DNA of 64,000 nucleotides from Aneurinibacillus soli (GCF_002355375.1 NZ_AP017312.1:2249001-2313000); one strand, 5' to 3'; counted from the stretch's first letter, positions 23,993 through 34,671 are shown. Program-made: numbers and translations. Notes: a model not told the origin generated them from the sequence alone.

Positions 23993-24901
23993 ATGACTCA
24001 GATCGGAAACCCAAAGAAAGTCATTATCAAAGGTGTCGGCGCACTCATGGGTTCATACGAGGTGCCAAACCCGGACAAGACTTCTGCACAGAAAACAATT
24101 CGCCGGGCGTTGACGCTTGGTACGCTGCAAAGTCTCAAGATTGATTTTAACGTGGAGATGGAAGATATTTTCGGCGGTGACTCCAGCTTTCCGCTTGATC
24201 AAATGGTAAAAAGTAAGATGATCGAGATTTCAGCAACAGAAGCGAAGTTCGATATGAATTCCGTGTCATTGCTGATGGGTTCGCCTATCCGAGAGAAAGA
24301 AAACAATGACTATCTATGGGAAGTGGGGCGACTTGTAAAAGTAGTAGCTGGTACAGCAGGAGACCCCAGCACAGCTACCATTACGAATCAGGCAATTACT
24401 GGGGCCAGCGGAACAATCACTGCACTCGATGTAAACGTAACCCTCCAAGAATCAAACACACAGCTTGAGTTCGAAGGAGTAGCAACTAGCATCACGGATG
24501 TACCGGCTGCTGGCAAGTTCAAGGTATGGGTTCCAACCAGCGGGACAGTCGGCACATATGATTCAGTGATTCTACTCGAACCGAGCATTACAGAAAACGT
24601 ATATGTTTCGTATCGCCGTAAAATGGCACCTGATGATGAGCTGCAGGTCATGAACATGTTCAAGAATGACCTGCCGTTCCCGATCTCGGTTGTGCATACA
24701 GGTGCATATGTAAAAGATGGACGATTCCACGGTGTACAAACAGAGCTGTACAAGTGTATTGCAAAAGGTCAGTTCTCGCTCGACTTCCAGCGTGCGAATG
24801 CTTCAACCAATGCACTAAGTCTCAAAATTGTGGACCCAGAGCTGCCGTGCGGCCTGATTGGTACGATGAAGAAATTCGTGACTACGCCGCCTGCTTGCTA
24901 G
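23993..24901 (+). CDS. major tail (tube) protein, 302 aa
   Basis: Follows the tail terminator and precedes the chaperone pair and tape measure, the standard place. An N-terminal tube-like part (LGTLQSLKIDFNVEMEDIFG) is followed by a Thr/Ser/Val-rich Ig-like insert (about residues 115-205; TITALDVNVTLQ) and then the tube fold resumes (LPFPISVVHTGAYVKDGRFH). Ig-like domains decorating siphovirus tubes are well known. Confidence 0.75.
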   Translation: MTQIGNPKKVIIKGVGALMGSYEVPNPDKTSAQKTIRRALTLGTLQSLKIDFNVEMEDIFGGDSSFPLDQMVKSKMIEISATEAKFDMNSVSLLMGSPIREKENNDYLWEVGRLVKVVAGTAGDPSTATITNQAITGASGTITALDVNVTLQESNTQLEFEGVATSITDVPAAGKFKVWVPTSGTVGTYDSVILLEPSITENVYVSYRRKMAPDDELQVMNMFKNDLPFPISVVHTGAYVKDGRFHGVQTELYKCIAKGQFSLDFQRANASTNALSLKIVDPELPCGLIGTMKKFVTTPPAC

Positions 24902-24969
24902 TTGCGAATTGATCGAACAAGCCATCGGTATACGTATCGGTGGCTATTTTCACATAGGAGATGATATGT

Positions 24970-25422
24970 ATGGATACTGAACAACAAGCGCTAGAGATTG
25001 CTCGTAAAATGAACGAAGAAGCTGTGCAGCGTGTAGGCGAGACGATTACGGAGCAAAAAGAAGATGATAAAGTTACATCGGAGCAGGCTGAGCAAAACAA
25101 AAAAGTGTGGATGGAAACAGGAGAACCATTTACATTCCGTGATGGTAAAACGTATTATGTGCAGCCGTCTGCGCTGGCCGATGCGTTTGAAATTATGGAC
25201 ATTCTCTCTAAAATTAACGTATCACTGGTTATCGCTAACTTCATGCCGACAGGTGACGCAGAAAAGGATAAAGAGCGTATCGGCAATGTATACCGGATTA
25301 TGGAGCTGGCGTTCAAACAGTACGGATTAACGAGAGAGTATATTGATCAGAACGTAGATGTGGTCATGGCTTCTCGGATTATCGAAGCGATTGCAGGGAT
25401 GAACGGCCTTCTAAAGGTATAA
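24970..25422 (+). CDS. tail assembly chaperone (gpG-like), 150 aa
   Basis: Between tail tube and tape measure. Helical protein (FEIMDILSKINVSLVIANFM; IYRIMELAFKQYG) ending GLLKV, stop at 25420-25422. The frame -1 to it stays open for a further 107 codons, the classical gpG/gpGT arrangement. Start follows the full AGGAGATGATATGT context. Confidence 0.75.
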   Translation: MDTEQQALEIARKMNEEAVQRVGETITEQKEDDKVTSEQAEQNKKVWMETGEPFTFRDGKTYYVQPSALADAFEIMDILSKINVSLVIANFMPTGDAEKDKERIGNVYRIMELAFKQYGLTREYIDQNVDVVMASRIIEAIAGMNGLLKV

Positions 25423-25733
25423 GCCCATCGTCTGAAAAAGAGGGAGAAGTCGAAATTCAGGATGACGATGGGAATGTCATAGACTGGGGCCATATCTTCA
25501 CAGCTCTTTATTTGCACACTTCACTTCGCAAATGGGACATATGGCAGCATACAATTCCGCAGATCGCCGCTTTAATGGCCGCTATCGGGAAGAAAATCAA
25601 GTTTCAGATTCAGATTAGCGCAGGAGGTCTGTTCGGAGGTGTGTCCGGTGAAGATGGTGAAACAGACGAAGAAGGTTATCATATCGCAACAGAGAAAGAT
25701 ATTGATTTAATAGTATCAGTGCTCGGAGGATAA
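25410..25733 (+). CDS. -1 frameshift extension of tail chaperone (gpGT-like)
   Basis: This frame has no ATG or GTG start with a ribosome site; the first weak start, TTG at 25512, has none. It reads SKGISPSSEKEGEVE... then ALYLHTSLRKWDIWQHTIPQ and GGLFGGVSGEDGE. Shifting back one base around CTTCTAAAG (25408-25416), two codons before the 0-frame stop, would fuse it to the upstream protein. Lys AAG to AAA re-pairing in the A site is good; the P-site is not a canonical slippery pair, so the exact slip point is uncertain. The fusion would load the tape measure. Confidence 0.65.
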   Translation, partial: SKGISPSSEKEGEVEIQDDDGNVIDWGHIFTALYLHTSLRKWDIWQHTIPQIAALMAAIGKKIKFQIQISAGGLFGGVSGEDGETDEEGYHIATEKDIDLIVSVLGG

Positions 25734-25768
25734 ATCCTGCCTACTCTAAGGGCAGGATTATTTTTTTT
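25733..25768 (+). terminator. terminator before tape measure gene
   Basis: AATCCTGCC - tactctaag - GGCAGGATT, perfect 9-bp stem followed by ATTTTTTTT. It lies between the chaperone stop and the tape measure ribosome site, so tape measure transcription is probably attenuated. Confidence 0.85.
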
Positions 25769-25784
25769 GATCGGAGGCGCTTAT

Positions 25785-28700
25785 ATGTCAGAAGAAAAGC
25801 ACACGTTAGCCACGGAGATCGAACTGTTATTCGGTAACGCTGTCAGTGAAACAGAACGGTTAGCTAACGCTATGGCTCTGCTTAACACATCCGTTACAGC
25901 TTCGGAAGGAAAGCTGAATCTTTCTCAGTTAGTGTCTGATGTGAGCAAGTTGAAAGAAGCTCTTTCCGGTGAAGGTAAATTCATTGCAGAACTGGACGGG
26001 GGCAATATAAAAAAGCGTGTAGAGTCGTTTTTAAACAATGCTATTAACAATATGCAGATTGAACTTAAACATGAAACGCGCGGGCGAAAAGCGAATCAGA
26101 TTGATGTTTCGCAGGAAACAGGCAAGCTGGCAGAGCAAGCGCATAAGCAAATGATGGCAGAAGTTAAGAAAGCGATTGAGGAAGGTATCGTACCGGAAAG
26201 TTTCCGAGTAAAGGGAGCGGCAGGGAAGGTAAATGTAGATGTACTGAAGTTAAATAATATTGATGAAATGATAAAGTTGACAGCGCAGGCTGGGTATGAA
26301 GGTGCTGTAGATACATTAAATCGTATCAAAAATAGAGTCACACAATCACAGATGGAACAGGAAGGATTCAAGTTTACCATTCCATCTAATGCTGTAAACG
26401 CGATAAAAAATACGATTCAAGACAAAATCATCGCTGCAATGGAAAATGCAAATGTTAACGGAAACTTTAAACCAGTGGCATCATTCAACCTACAATCATT
26501 GGATTTGATTCAGAAACGGATGCGGACAGCGCTGGAAGAATCGATTAACAAGAATCTCGAATTTGAGTTCATCAACGGTAAGACGAAAGAAAAGGTGCCA
26601 TTCAAATTCACGTTTACAACTGAGCTCATGCATCGAGTGACCGAAATGGCACAACGCGAGCTCGCTAACGTGTTGGTGCAGCCGGGTAGTGTGAAGCTGC
26701 CCGAAGGATTCACGGGTGCAGACCTAAAAATCAACGTATCCGGTTTGGAGGAAACGCTGAATAAGATTAAAGCGTGGCTGGCCGCTGTTAATCGACACCT
26801 GCTTACAACGGATACAGAAGTTAACACACTTGTTTCATCCGGTGCCGGTATGGAATCGTTCCAACAGCAGGTCACAGCGGTCAGCGAGAAAATCAAGCGG
26901 ATTACTGGAATGCTAGGTCAGGTGCATGTTTCAGATGATACGGCAGGGCTAACGGCGTTCATCAAGGAAGTAGATGCTTTGCAAGGCTCACTGGTTCATT
27001 TTCTAAATGTATACAAGAAGATCCCGGCCACGATGCGATCATCATTTGATGAACAGTTATCCGTTGTGCTGAAAGAATATGAGTCTACGGTATCTCAATT
27101 GAAAAGTCAGGTGTCTCTAAAAGGACTGTCAGAGGGCGTGGCGACTTTACAGAAGAAAATGCAAGATTCGATTGAACAGACATTTGCACAGTTGATGAAA
27201 GAAGCACCGCCAACGATTGATGCCGAGAAGTTGCTTGCTGTATATAAAGCATGGTCAGGTTCACTTACGGAGCATTTGGGCCAGCTCTCAGCAGAGGAGC
27301 TAAAGCGAGTAACTGTTGCTTTGGTATCGGAAAGTGAAGGCATACAAGGCCAAGTAACAAGGTCTCTTCAGAAGTTACTGCATGTGGCGATGCCGACCCA
27401 GGTAGAGGGTGAAGGCATTACCCTTCCGTATCATGATGTTCAAGAACGAGTAAAAACGAATGTGCAGGCGTTTGTACGTCAACTTGTTAGCGAATTTGAG
27501 ATTACCCGTCCTCCAAAAGAAGGAGAAGGGCTGGGTGTTTCTATAGAGATGCCAAAGCAGGCTATCGAGCGTGTGCAGACCATGCTGAAAAGTATGGTAG
27601 AGGAGCAACTGCGTGAGATCGCTGCACAGACAGGTAAGCAGAAACCGTCTTTGTCTGGTGAGGAAGCGAAGCAGATGGATGCCCTGCTGTATGCGGAGTC
27701 TAAGCAATTCCTCAACCTTGTCGTAGATCAGGCCCGTTCTATCGCTAAGTCATTTACGGACGGCATATCGAAAGACGGATTCGCTACCTTTACGCAGGAA
27801 GAGCGTGGCAAGGTACGGGATGAGCTGTTAAAAGGTATCGGGCATATCGTATCGGAACTGTCTACCACGATTCAGGTCCTGCTTAAATCGTTTTCCGTGC
27901 CTACTGATTTACAGGTGGTAACTGGCGGGAAAACAGCTGGGATGCTTCAACAGATCATGGAGAATATTGACCGGGAAATTATTCGGCACATGGATCAGAT
28001 TCAGAGCGTAGTAGAGGGTGGAACTGGTGCGAAAACTACGTCACGTTTGCATCGCTTGAAAACGGAACTGTCTGCATTAGAACATGGCAGCATTCCGAAA
28101 GCGGAGATAGAGCGATTGAAGAAAGAGGATGATGCCTATCGTTTCTTCACAGCACTAAGCCAAGCAGGAGTAGCCCGACCGAAGCAGGGCGACGATCAGT
28201 ATGGGAAGTTCTACGTCTCGAAAGATCCATTAACTGGAGAAAAGGTACAGCCCGAGATTCCGAAGTGGGTACGTTCCCTGTTCGCCCCTTCCGATACAGG
28301 AGTTAGCTTTTCACATGCGGCACGTAGCCTATCGGAGAACTACCCGAATTTAGGTATTCATTCAGAAGATGCCTTGATGGAGCGGCTTAAGGTACTGGCA
28401 AACCGATACAAGGGATTTCGCGATATTGAAGAAAATATTAGACGACAAATGATGACGGAAGCAGATCAGGCGGTGGCTGACCATATCCGGGCTGATATTG
28501 CGCGTTTAGAACGAAAGGAGCGTCTGCTTCGTGCCGCGAGAAACTATACACCAAAAGGACGCAGCTACCGAATAAAGGACGAGTCATGGGAACCACTAGC
28601 CAATTCTTTTTCCCGTGAATCACAGATGTACGGTGGAAATATCCCGCGCTTTTCGCAAGAAGAAGTACAAACGATTGTGGAGCAAAAGCGAGAAGGGAAT

Positions 28701-31700
28701 GCACCTGTTCGAGAATTACGCGAGAAGCTTACTACCACGCAAACCGCGCTGGCAAAAGAAATCGAGGACAAAATCATCAATAATGCCGACTCGTCTATGC
28801 GTGATTTAGCACTTGCGATTCGAGAGATTCAACTGCCACCGATGGAGTTTACGATCGTAGGCCGTATCCGGTCATGGATGCAGCAGATTCAGGATGAGAC
28901 GATGCATGTACTGGAACGGATGGTTGATAGTTCGTTGCGTCCGGTGCTCGAACATGGCGTTCCATTCCCGGCGCACAACACAGGTCAACCGTTTATTCAT
29001 GCAGGACAGCCGTATCCACCTGGATTCAACCCGTTTGGTGGTCCTGTTCCTCCGAGTCTAGTACCAATCAACGTACCGCATGCAGATGGCGGAATGGTTC
29101 GAACAGACTTTGACCAGATGCATGCGTTGGAACGGCAGGCTCTTATCAATGCAGAGCGGATTCAGAATCGATTCAACGACCTGATGCAGAAAGGGACGTT
29201 TACACAGGAGAACTTCGCTTCACTCACAAATTTCCTGAACGCCTATCAGTCTGAGGTACGGGCGGCGGCAGGTCGTTATCGAAATGTACTTACTCAATTA
29301 GGAACAGACGGCATAACGGGGACTGAAGATCAAACAGTCGCCCGTTTGTTGGCAGAAGCAAGAACAAGACTACGTGAAGAAGCGAATCTTGCTAAACAAC
29401 GACTCGATCATTACATTGAGAATAGCTTCAAACCAGCTAATCAATCTGATGCATTGACGAAGCGCTTATTACAGCAGGAGCTGAAAAATATAGGATACCT
29501 TGATGCAGCAGACTTGAACATGCAGAAGATGCAGACGAAATTTCATGGCAAACTAGATGTTTCTCAGATGCAGTTGTTAAATGATGAGTTGCTGCGTTAT
29601 CAGAAACGTGCAGAACAACTAGGTTCTATGCGCTTGTTGAATGAGGAGGACATTTTAGCATCGAAGCGTGAGATACAGCATTTGAATCAGTTGCTTGCGT
29701 CGATTTCGGCAAGGTATAGCCAGCTTGCTAAACAAGCAACAGAGGTAGCGAAGCAACAACGAGCAGAGGAGAAGCGAGGGGAGCTCATCGGGCAACATAA
29801 TTTGCTTCGTGGTAGAACTCCATTCCAGTTCAATCAAATTGAAAATGTTTTAAAGTCGCTACCGTCCCTCAACCAGCATGAAGTAGTATTGAAACGAATA
29901 AGTGACTCAACGAATACATGGTCCGCTACTGTCGCGGATGCGAACGGGAATGTACGCACCCTAACTGGAACGATTGATCGAGCAACCGGGGAAATATTCA
30001 AGCACGCAGAATCTCTAGCAGCTGCTAAAAAAGCGCAACAAGAACTAATCAAACAATCGGAACATGACATTTTCGCAACCGGAAATCAAGGTAGAAGACG
30101 TAGCATGGATGGATATATGTCGCCCAGTACTGCATTTGTGAACGAAGAATATCACCCGATTGCACCAGGTGGTGATATGAAATCTTTCATCGGAAGTATC
30201 ACAAACACTATACGTTATATCCTGAGTGGTTACCTGATTAATCTTCCTATGGCATTGATGCAGGGAGCTACGGATACATTCAAAGACATGGAACTAGAAG
30301 TCATGCGAGCAAAACAGAACTTTTATGTCAAGGATTCGTCATCTGATAAATCAATGCTGAATGCCGCTGTTTTTCGGCTTGCTGAACTAAATGAAGCTGC
30401 AAAGCTTAAGAATGCTGATCCTGAGATCAAGAAAAAGTATAGCGATGATCGATACAACGATAATGCTGAGTATAAAAAAATGCTCGAAGAAGAAAAACAA
30501 CGAACAGTTTCCATGACTAGTGATGAAGCAGTAAGGAAAATCAAAAAAATATCCTATATCTATGCTACAGAAATAGAGGATACGTCCAAAATTTTTGCGG
30601 TAGCTTCCAGACGTATTCAAGACCCAAACGAAGCAATGGCGATGACTCGCGCTGTTTCAAAAGTGACAATGTTCGATGAGACAAAGAATGTGGAGCAGCT
30701 ATCCCAAGGATTCGAGGCTATCTTATCGCAATGGGGCGTAAACGGATACGGACTAGAAAAAATTGCAGACATGATGATCATGGCAACCAAAACATCGCAA
30801 GCAACGATTACAGACCTGATTCAAACACAACAACGTGCAGGTGCGATCTTCCGTAATGGTCTTCCTAATATGGATAAAGAGACCGCCCTTGCTACATCTA
30901 TTGCGTTTTCCTCAATCTTCAACCAAGCGACTGCGCAGTCTGGTAATTTAGGCGGTACGTTCTATAAGAATATGGTCGAACGTCCATATACAGCGGATAT
31001 GGCTGCTATGTTGGCGCGATATTCTGAGCAACCGATCTTTAAGAACGCAGGAATTGATCTAAATCCTTACACTGTCGATGCAAATGGGACTCGTCACCGA
31101 AAAGATTTTACTGAGGTGTTTTTTAACCTCATGGATGCAAAAAAAGTAACGGATGATGCCGGAATGTCTAAAATACTCGTTCCTGTTATCCAACGTTGGT
31201 ACTTAGGACAAGCAAATGCGATCGAAGCTTTCATTGCTGATGTTGAGCATTCTACGGAAGCAATGAACAAGTCAATGGAGAAGTTTGACGAGGTAGAAGG
31301 GAAACCGCATAAAAAAGAAGAGAAGAAAACCCAGGAAGAGTTGCGTTCGGAGCTAGAAAATAGGCTGAAAAATGCCTCTCCTGAAATCAGAGACAAGATG
31401 TTAGCTAATTTTGCTGGTGATAAAGTTAACGACATCATGAAAATGACACGCGAAAATGTCGAGATGAAGTTGAAACAGTTAGATGAAATCGAGGGTAAAC
31501 CGCACAAAAAAATCGAAGGGAAATCCATCAACGCATTTAATGAGTTTAGAGACAGGATAAAAAATGTATCGCCTGAAACAATCGCAAAATTAGAAGCGAT
31601 GAACATGGACACTCTTTCATTCCAAGAGCGCCGACTGAAAGTATCATGGGAAATCGCTTCAACGAATGTGTTGGAGCAATTCAGGGGAGATTTTACTGGA

Positions 31701-34493
31701 TTAATCACGCGATTGAATATCTTGTTGAAAGCGTTAGGCAACCACTCCGTTTTAGTCTCTGGATTGATTGGAGCAATAACAAAAGTGGGACTTACATTCG
31801 GCGCATATGCAATGGTGAACAAAGTACGAGAAAAAGTAGATAATATTAATAAAAATATCCTAGCCGAAAAAATGGATATGAACCGCGCTGCTTTGAATGA
31901 GGAAGGACGCTACTTAAATACGCGTAGGCTACTGATTGATGATCGATTAGCAGAGGGGAAAGTTAAACGTGATGGGCAAAATAAACTGCGTGGAGAGATA
32001 GAAGGTAGAAGAATCGAAGCGCAGGCGGAACTTTTATATGCGGAAGATAATCTTAAAATATTACGTGATCGGCATCGCAAATTAGTAGCTAATCCTCTTT
32101 CAACACCAGAGGAGAGAGCAGCGAGTGGGACCGAGGTACAACAGGCAGCTAAAGAAGTAAGCCGGAAGAGAAGAGAAGTTCGTAAAGAAGAAAAAGCTAT
32201 CATACGCATTGACAGTTCCGTAAGTAAAGAAGAAAAGGCATTGGGAGATGAGATGGCCTTGGTGTCTGCTCAGGCGCATCATTTAAACGAGCGGATGAAA
32301 GTATTGGATATAGCAACAACAGAGTTAGGCATAGATTCAAGTAAATTGAAAAACGAGATGAATCAAATTTCTACGTCATTTGAAAATGGAAGTGTAGATG
32401 CTGCCAAATTTGAAAAAGCACTGAAAAAGATCCATCAAGAAGCAGGTCTTACTGGAAAAGAATTCGAGAAGTTGGATAAGGAACTCAAAAGACTATATGC
32501 AGACTATACCAAAACAGGTAGCACGATGACCCATCAGCAGTTCCAGCAAGGTGTGTCAAATATTCAAAGACAGCATATGACAGGATCGGCAGGATTACAT
32601 GGTGGTGGACCAAACGGGCTGCCAGCAGAAGAACAGACCGGTGGCGGACTCGCTAATATGGTTATGGACACGGCACTGCTTGCTGGTGGAGCCAGCATGT
32701 TCAAGCAGGGAAGAAGTGCTTTGGGGAACATCGCATCTTATATAGGCTCCAAAGCAGCTCCTCTAGCTAAATTAGGCGGTAGACTATTTTTTGCATATGA
32801 GGCTTTGGACTACGGATTGAAGTTTTTAGACAATCTTAGTGTAGCAGCACTAGCTCCCTCTGATAAGGCAAGTGTAACGGCACAAAAATTGGATGAGATC
32901 GCCAAAGGATATCAGGCGATGCAAACAGAGTGGTATGATCTTTCAAGGATCGGACCGCAGATGGAATTAGGGAAAAATCGTATGGTACAAGGAATAACGC
33001 ACTGGTTAACAGGAGAAGGTCCATCTTGGGATGATTATTCAAAGATGGCGAAGTTACGAGCAGATAACCCGAATATGTCGAAAGAAGAGTTTTATCGCCT
33101 TGCAAAAAAAGAGTTGGGGATTGATGAATTAAAGGGAAAAGCTCAATTAAAGCTTACGGAAGAGGATAACAAACAAACGGAGGCATTGCAGAAGTTAGAA
33201 ATCACCCGATGGAGAGAAGTTCGCGAAACAGGTAAATTCTCCAACTTGTACGACGAGACTCAAGTAGCTCAAGCGTTAGAAATGCCGAATAAAGAGTTGA
33301 CACACGGCATGTTTCAAGCTCAGTTGCAATATGAAAAAGGAAAATCAGATTTGTCCATTAAAGGGTTTCGTGAAGATTCTGCCGAGATGATGAAGTTAAA
33401 CGATGAATTCTTTACAAAGCAACGTGAGCTGCTACAGATCAATATAAAAGTTATCGAAGACATGTTAAAACAAATGAAAGCAAAAGGTGATGATAATAAC
33501 CCAACGTTCTGGGCTGCTGAAAATGAACTGGCGCAGAAAAAAATTCAAGATGAACAAATCTCTGCTCAACAAGAACAACAAAAGCGCCAAGGGGCTGTCA
33601 GCAATATTGAGTATCACTTTGACATTGCACAACGTATAACGCAAGCGGATACATCCATCGCGAGAGACCGCCTGATTATGGATGGAGTACGAGAAGATTC
33701 GCTGGCAGGAAGGCTATTAAACAAAGAAGGATTAAAAAAAGCAAACAGCGACCTTGCAAAAGCGATCAAAGAACTACAGGAACAAGCGAGTTCAGGCAAG
33801 TTTTCAGGGGATGAACTAAGCGATTTACAAGCTAAAATTAAAGAGAGGCAGGCTGAACAAAGCAGAAACGATGTATCGTCTCATCAAATCGATAAATCAG
33901 CTGTAAGTGACATCGATTTCAGGCTTGGGCGAGCGAAGAAAGAAGCACAACTCCAAGCACAGATGAAGCACGATAACTTAATGATTGCAGGAGCGAAGGC
34001 GGATTCTATCAGCGTGCGTCTTGCAGATGTCGAAGGGTTAAAAATGCAAAACGTACAACTTTCTTCCGCGTTGGCAGAGCTACAGAAACAACTCAACAGC
34101 GGGAATTTCAAAGGTGATGATCTGAAAGATATTCAATTGCGTATGCTAGAGATTCAGGCAGAGCAGAAAGATAACCTAGTGAAAATTCGTGAGAAGTTAA
34201 CAAACAGCCTATCTACGTATAACCTACCATCCGGCATACAAGGGATGACATACCAGGAAGCTATGCAACGGAAAAATGACTATCGTTCGTATGCGATAAC
34301 AGATGGCAATACGATCGTCAATGTGAACGTACCTGTGCAGGGGCATTTTGGTGATGAAAATGTGGCAAAGCAACGTGGTCAAGCTACAGCGCGGCAGGTG
34401 GCGCAGGAAGTGGCAAATACGTTGAGTCGTCAGGTTAAATCATTCGGGGCAGGAGTTGGATATTTTAGCCCGTTCTCAGGCGGGCGTGCATAG
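25785..34493 (+). CDS. tape measure protein, 2902 aa
   Basis: Extremely long, almost wholly helical and coiled-coil protein right after the tail chaperones. Start 25785 after CGGAGG. Hydrophobic segments near residues 1480-1500 (YILSGYLINLPMALMQG), 1995-2010 (LIGAITKVGLTFGAYAMV) and 2290-2350 (Gly/Ala-rich) probably cross the host membrane during injection. Internal duplications: EGKPHKK units near residues 1840 and 1910, and a ~100-residue repeat (DSxxxRL...EGLK...N...L) near 2605 and 2710 with a weaker copy near 2515. Using the usual ~0.15 nm per residue, the tail would be about 430 nm, inferred from length only. Confidence 0.9.
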   Translation: MSEEKHTLATEIELLFGNAVSETERLANAMALLNTSVTASEGKLNLSQLVSDVSKLKEALSGEGKFIAELDGGNIKKRVESFLNNAINNMQIELKHETRGRKANQIDVSQETGKLAEQAHKQMMAEVKKAIEEGIVPESFRVKGAAGKVNVDVLKLNNIDEMIKLTAQAGYEGAVDTLNRIKNRVTQSQMEQEGFKFTIPSNAVNAIKNTIQDKIIAAMENANVNGNFKPVASFNLQSLDLIQKRMRTALEESINKNLEFEFINGKTKEKVPFKFTFTTELMHRVTEMAQRELANVLVQPGSVKLPEGFTGADLKINVSGLEETLNKIKAWLAAVNRHLLTTDTEVNTLVSSGAGMESFQQQVTAVSEKIKRITGMLGQVHVSDDTAGLTAFIKEVDALQGSLVHFLNVYKKIPATMRSSFDEQLSVVLKEYESTVSQLKSQVSLKGLSEGVATLQKKMQDSIEQTFAQLMKEAPPTIDAEKLLAVYKAWSGSLTEHLGQLSAEELKRVTVALVSESEGIQGQVTRSLQKLLHVAMPTQVEGEGITLPYHDVQERVKTNVQAFVRQLVSEFEITRPPKEGEGLGVSIEMPKQAIERVQTMLKSMVEEQLREIAAQTGKQKPSLSGEEAKQMDALLYAESKQFLNLVVDQARSIAKSFTDGISKDGFATFTQEERGKVRDELLKGIGHIVSELSTTIQVLLKSFSVPTDLQVVTGGKTAGMLQQIMENIDREIIRHMDQIQSVVEGGTGAKTTSRLHRLKTELSALEHGSIPKAEIERLKKEDDAYRFFTALSQAGVARPKQGDDQYGKFYVSKDPLTGEKVQPEIPKWVRSLFAPSDTGVSFSHAARSLSENYPNLGIHSEDALMERLKVLANRYKGFRDIEENIRRQMMTEADQAVADHIRADIARLERKERLLRAARNYTPKGRSYRIKDESWEPLANSFSRESQMYGGNIPRFSQEEVQTIVEQKREGNAPVRELREKLTTTQTALAKEIEDKIINNADSSMRDLALAIREIQLPPMEFTIVGRIRSWMQQIQDETMHVLERMVDSSLRPVLEHGVPFPAHNTGQPFIHAGQPYPPGFNPFGGPVPPSLVPINVPHADGGMVRTDFDQMHALERQALINAERIQNRFNDLMQKGTFTQENFASLTNFLNAYQSEVRAAAGRYRNVLTQLGTDGITGTEDQTVARLLAEARTRLREEANLAKQRLDHYIENSFKPANQSDALTKRLLQQELKNIGYLDAADLNMQKMQTKFHGKLDVSQMQLLNDELLRYQKRAEQLGSMRLLNEEDILASKREIQHLNQLLASISARYSQLAKQATEVAKQQRAEEKRGELIGQHNLLRGRTPFQFNQIENVLKSLPSLNQHEVVLKRISDSTNTWSATVADANGNVRTLTGTIDRATGEIFKHAESLAAAKKAQQELIKQSEHDIFATGNQGRRRSMDGYMSPSTAFVNEEYHPIAPGGDMKSFIGSITNTIRYILSGYLINLPMALMQGATDTFKDMELEVMRAKQNFYVKDSSSDKSMLNAAVFRLAELNEAAKLKNADPEIKKKYSDDRYNDNAEYKKMLEEEKQRTVSMTSDEAVRKIKKISYIYATEIEDTSKIFAVASRRIQDPNEAMAMTRAVSKVTMFDETKNVEQLSQGFEAILSQWGVNGYGLEKIADMMIMATKTSQATITDLIQTQQRAGAIFRNGLPNMDKETALATSIAFSSIFNQATAQSGNLGGTFYKNMVERPYTADMAAMLARYSEQPIFKNAGIDLNPYTVDANGTRHRKDFTEVFFNLMDAKKVTDDAGMSKILVPVIQRWYLGQANAIEAFIADVEHSTEAMNKSMEKFDEVEGKPHKKEEKKTQEELRSELENRLKNASPEIRDKMLANFAGDKVNDIMKMTRENVEMKLKQLDEIEGKPHKKIEGKSINAFNEFRDRIKNVSPETIAKLEAMNMDTLSFQERRLKVSWEIASTNVLEQFRGDFTGLITRLNILLKALGNHSVLVSGLIGAITKVGLTFGAYAMVNKVREKVDNINKNILAEKMDMNRAALNEEGRYLNTRRLLIDDRLAEGKVKRDGQNKLRGEIEGRRIEAQAELLYAEDNLKILRDRHRKLVANPLSTPEERAASGTEVQQAAKEVSRKRREVRKEEKAIIRIDSSVSKEEKALGDEMALVSAQAHHLNERMKVLDIATTELGIDSSKLKNEMNQISTSFENGSVDAAKFEKALKKIHQEAGLTGKEFEKLDKELKRLYADYTKTGSTMTHQQFQQGVSNIQRQHMTGSAGLHGGGPNGLPAEEQTGGGLANMVMDTALLAGGASMFKQGRSALGNIASYIGSKAAPLAKLGGRLFFAYEALDYGLKFLDNLSVAALAPSDKASVTAQKLDEIAKGYQAMQTEWYDLSRIGPQMELGKNRMVQGITHWLTGEGPSWDDYSKMAKLRADNPNMSKEEFYRLAKKELGIDELKGKAQLKLTEEDNKQTEALQKLEITRWREVRETGKFSNLYDETQVAQALEMPNKELTHGMFQAQLQYEKGKSDLSIKGFREDSAEMMKLNDEFFTKQRELLQINIKVIEDMLKQMKAKGDDNNPTFWAAENELAQKKIQDEQISAQQEQQKRQGAVSNIEYHFDIAQRITQADTSIARDRLIMDGVREDSLAGRLLNKEGLKKANSDLAKAIKELQEQASSGKFSGDELSDLQAKIKERQAEQSRNDVSSHQIDKSAVSDIDFRLGRAKKEAQLQAQMKHDNLMIAGAKADSISVRLADVEGLKMQNVQLSSALAELQKQLNSGNFKGDDLKDIQLRMLEIQAEQKDNLVKIREKLTNSLSTYNLPSGIQGMTYQEAMQRKNDYRSYAITDGNTIVNVNVPVQGHFGDENVAKQRGQATARQVAQEVANTLSRQVKSFGAGVGYFSPFSGGRA

Positions 34494-34500
34494 TATAGTG

Positions 34501-34536
34501 AAAGTCGTTACCGATTGGTAGCGGCTTTTCTTTTTA
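34501..34536 (+). terminator. terminator after tape measure
   Basis: GTCGTTACC - gatt - GGTAGCGGC (two wobbles) then TTTTCTTTTT. Confidence 0.8.
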
Positions 34537-34671
34537 TCGAAGGGTTTTTCTTCTATGATTAAATGTTTTAATGTTATTTACGAGTGTTCATGTTTCTTTA
34601 TTACGAGATATGTAAGTGCTGTTTATTGTTGATGGGGAAAGAAGAGTAACTGAGACATAGTAGCATAAATA

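Noticed and set aside
31094-31822. 242-codon minus-strand frame inside the tape measure gene
   Set aside because: Ser/Phe/Leu-rich product typical of antisense to coiled-coil coding DNA; no ribosome site, and the plus-strand tape measure frame is continuous.
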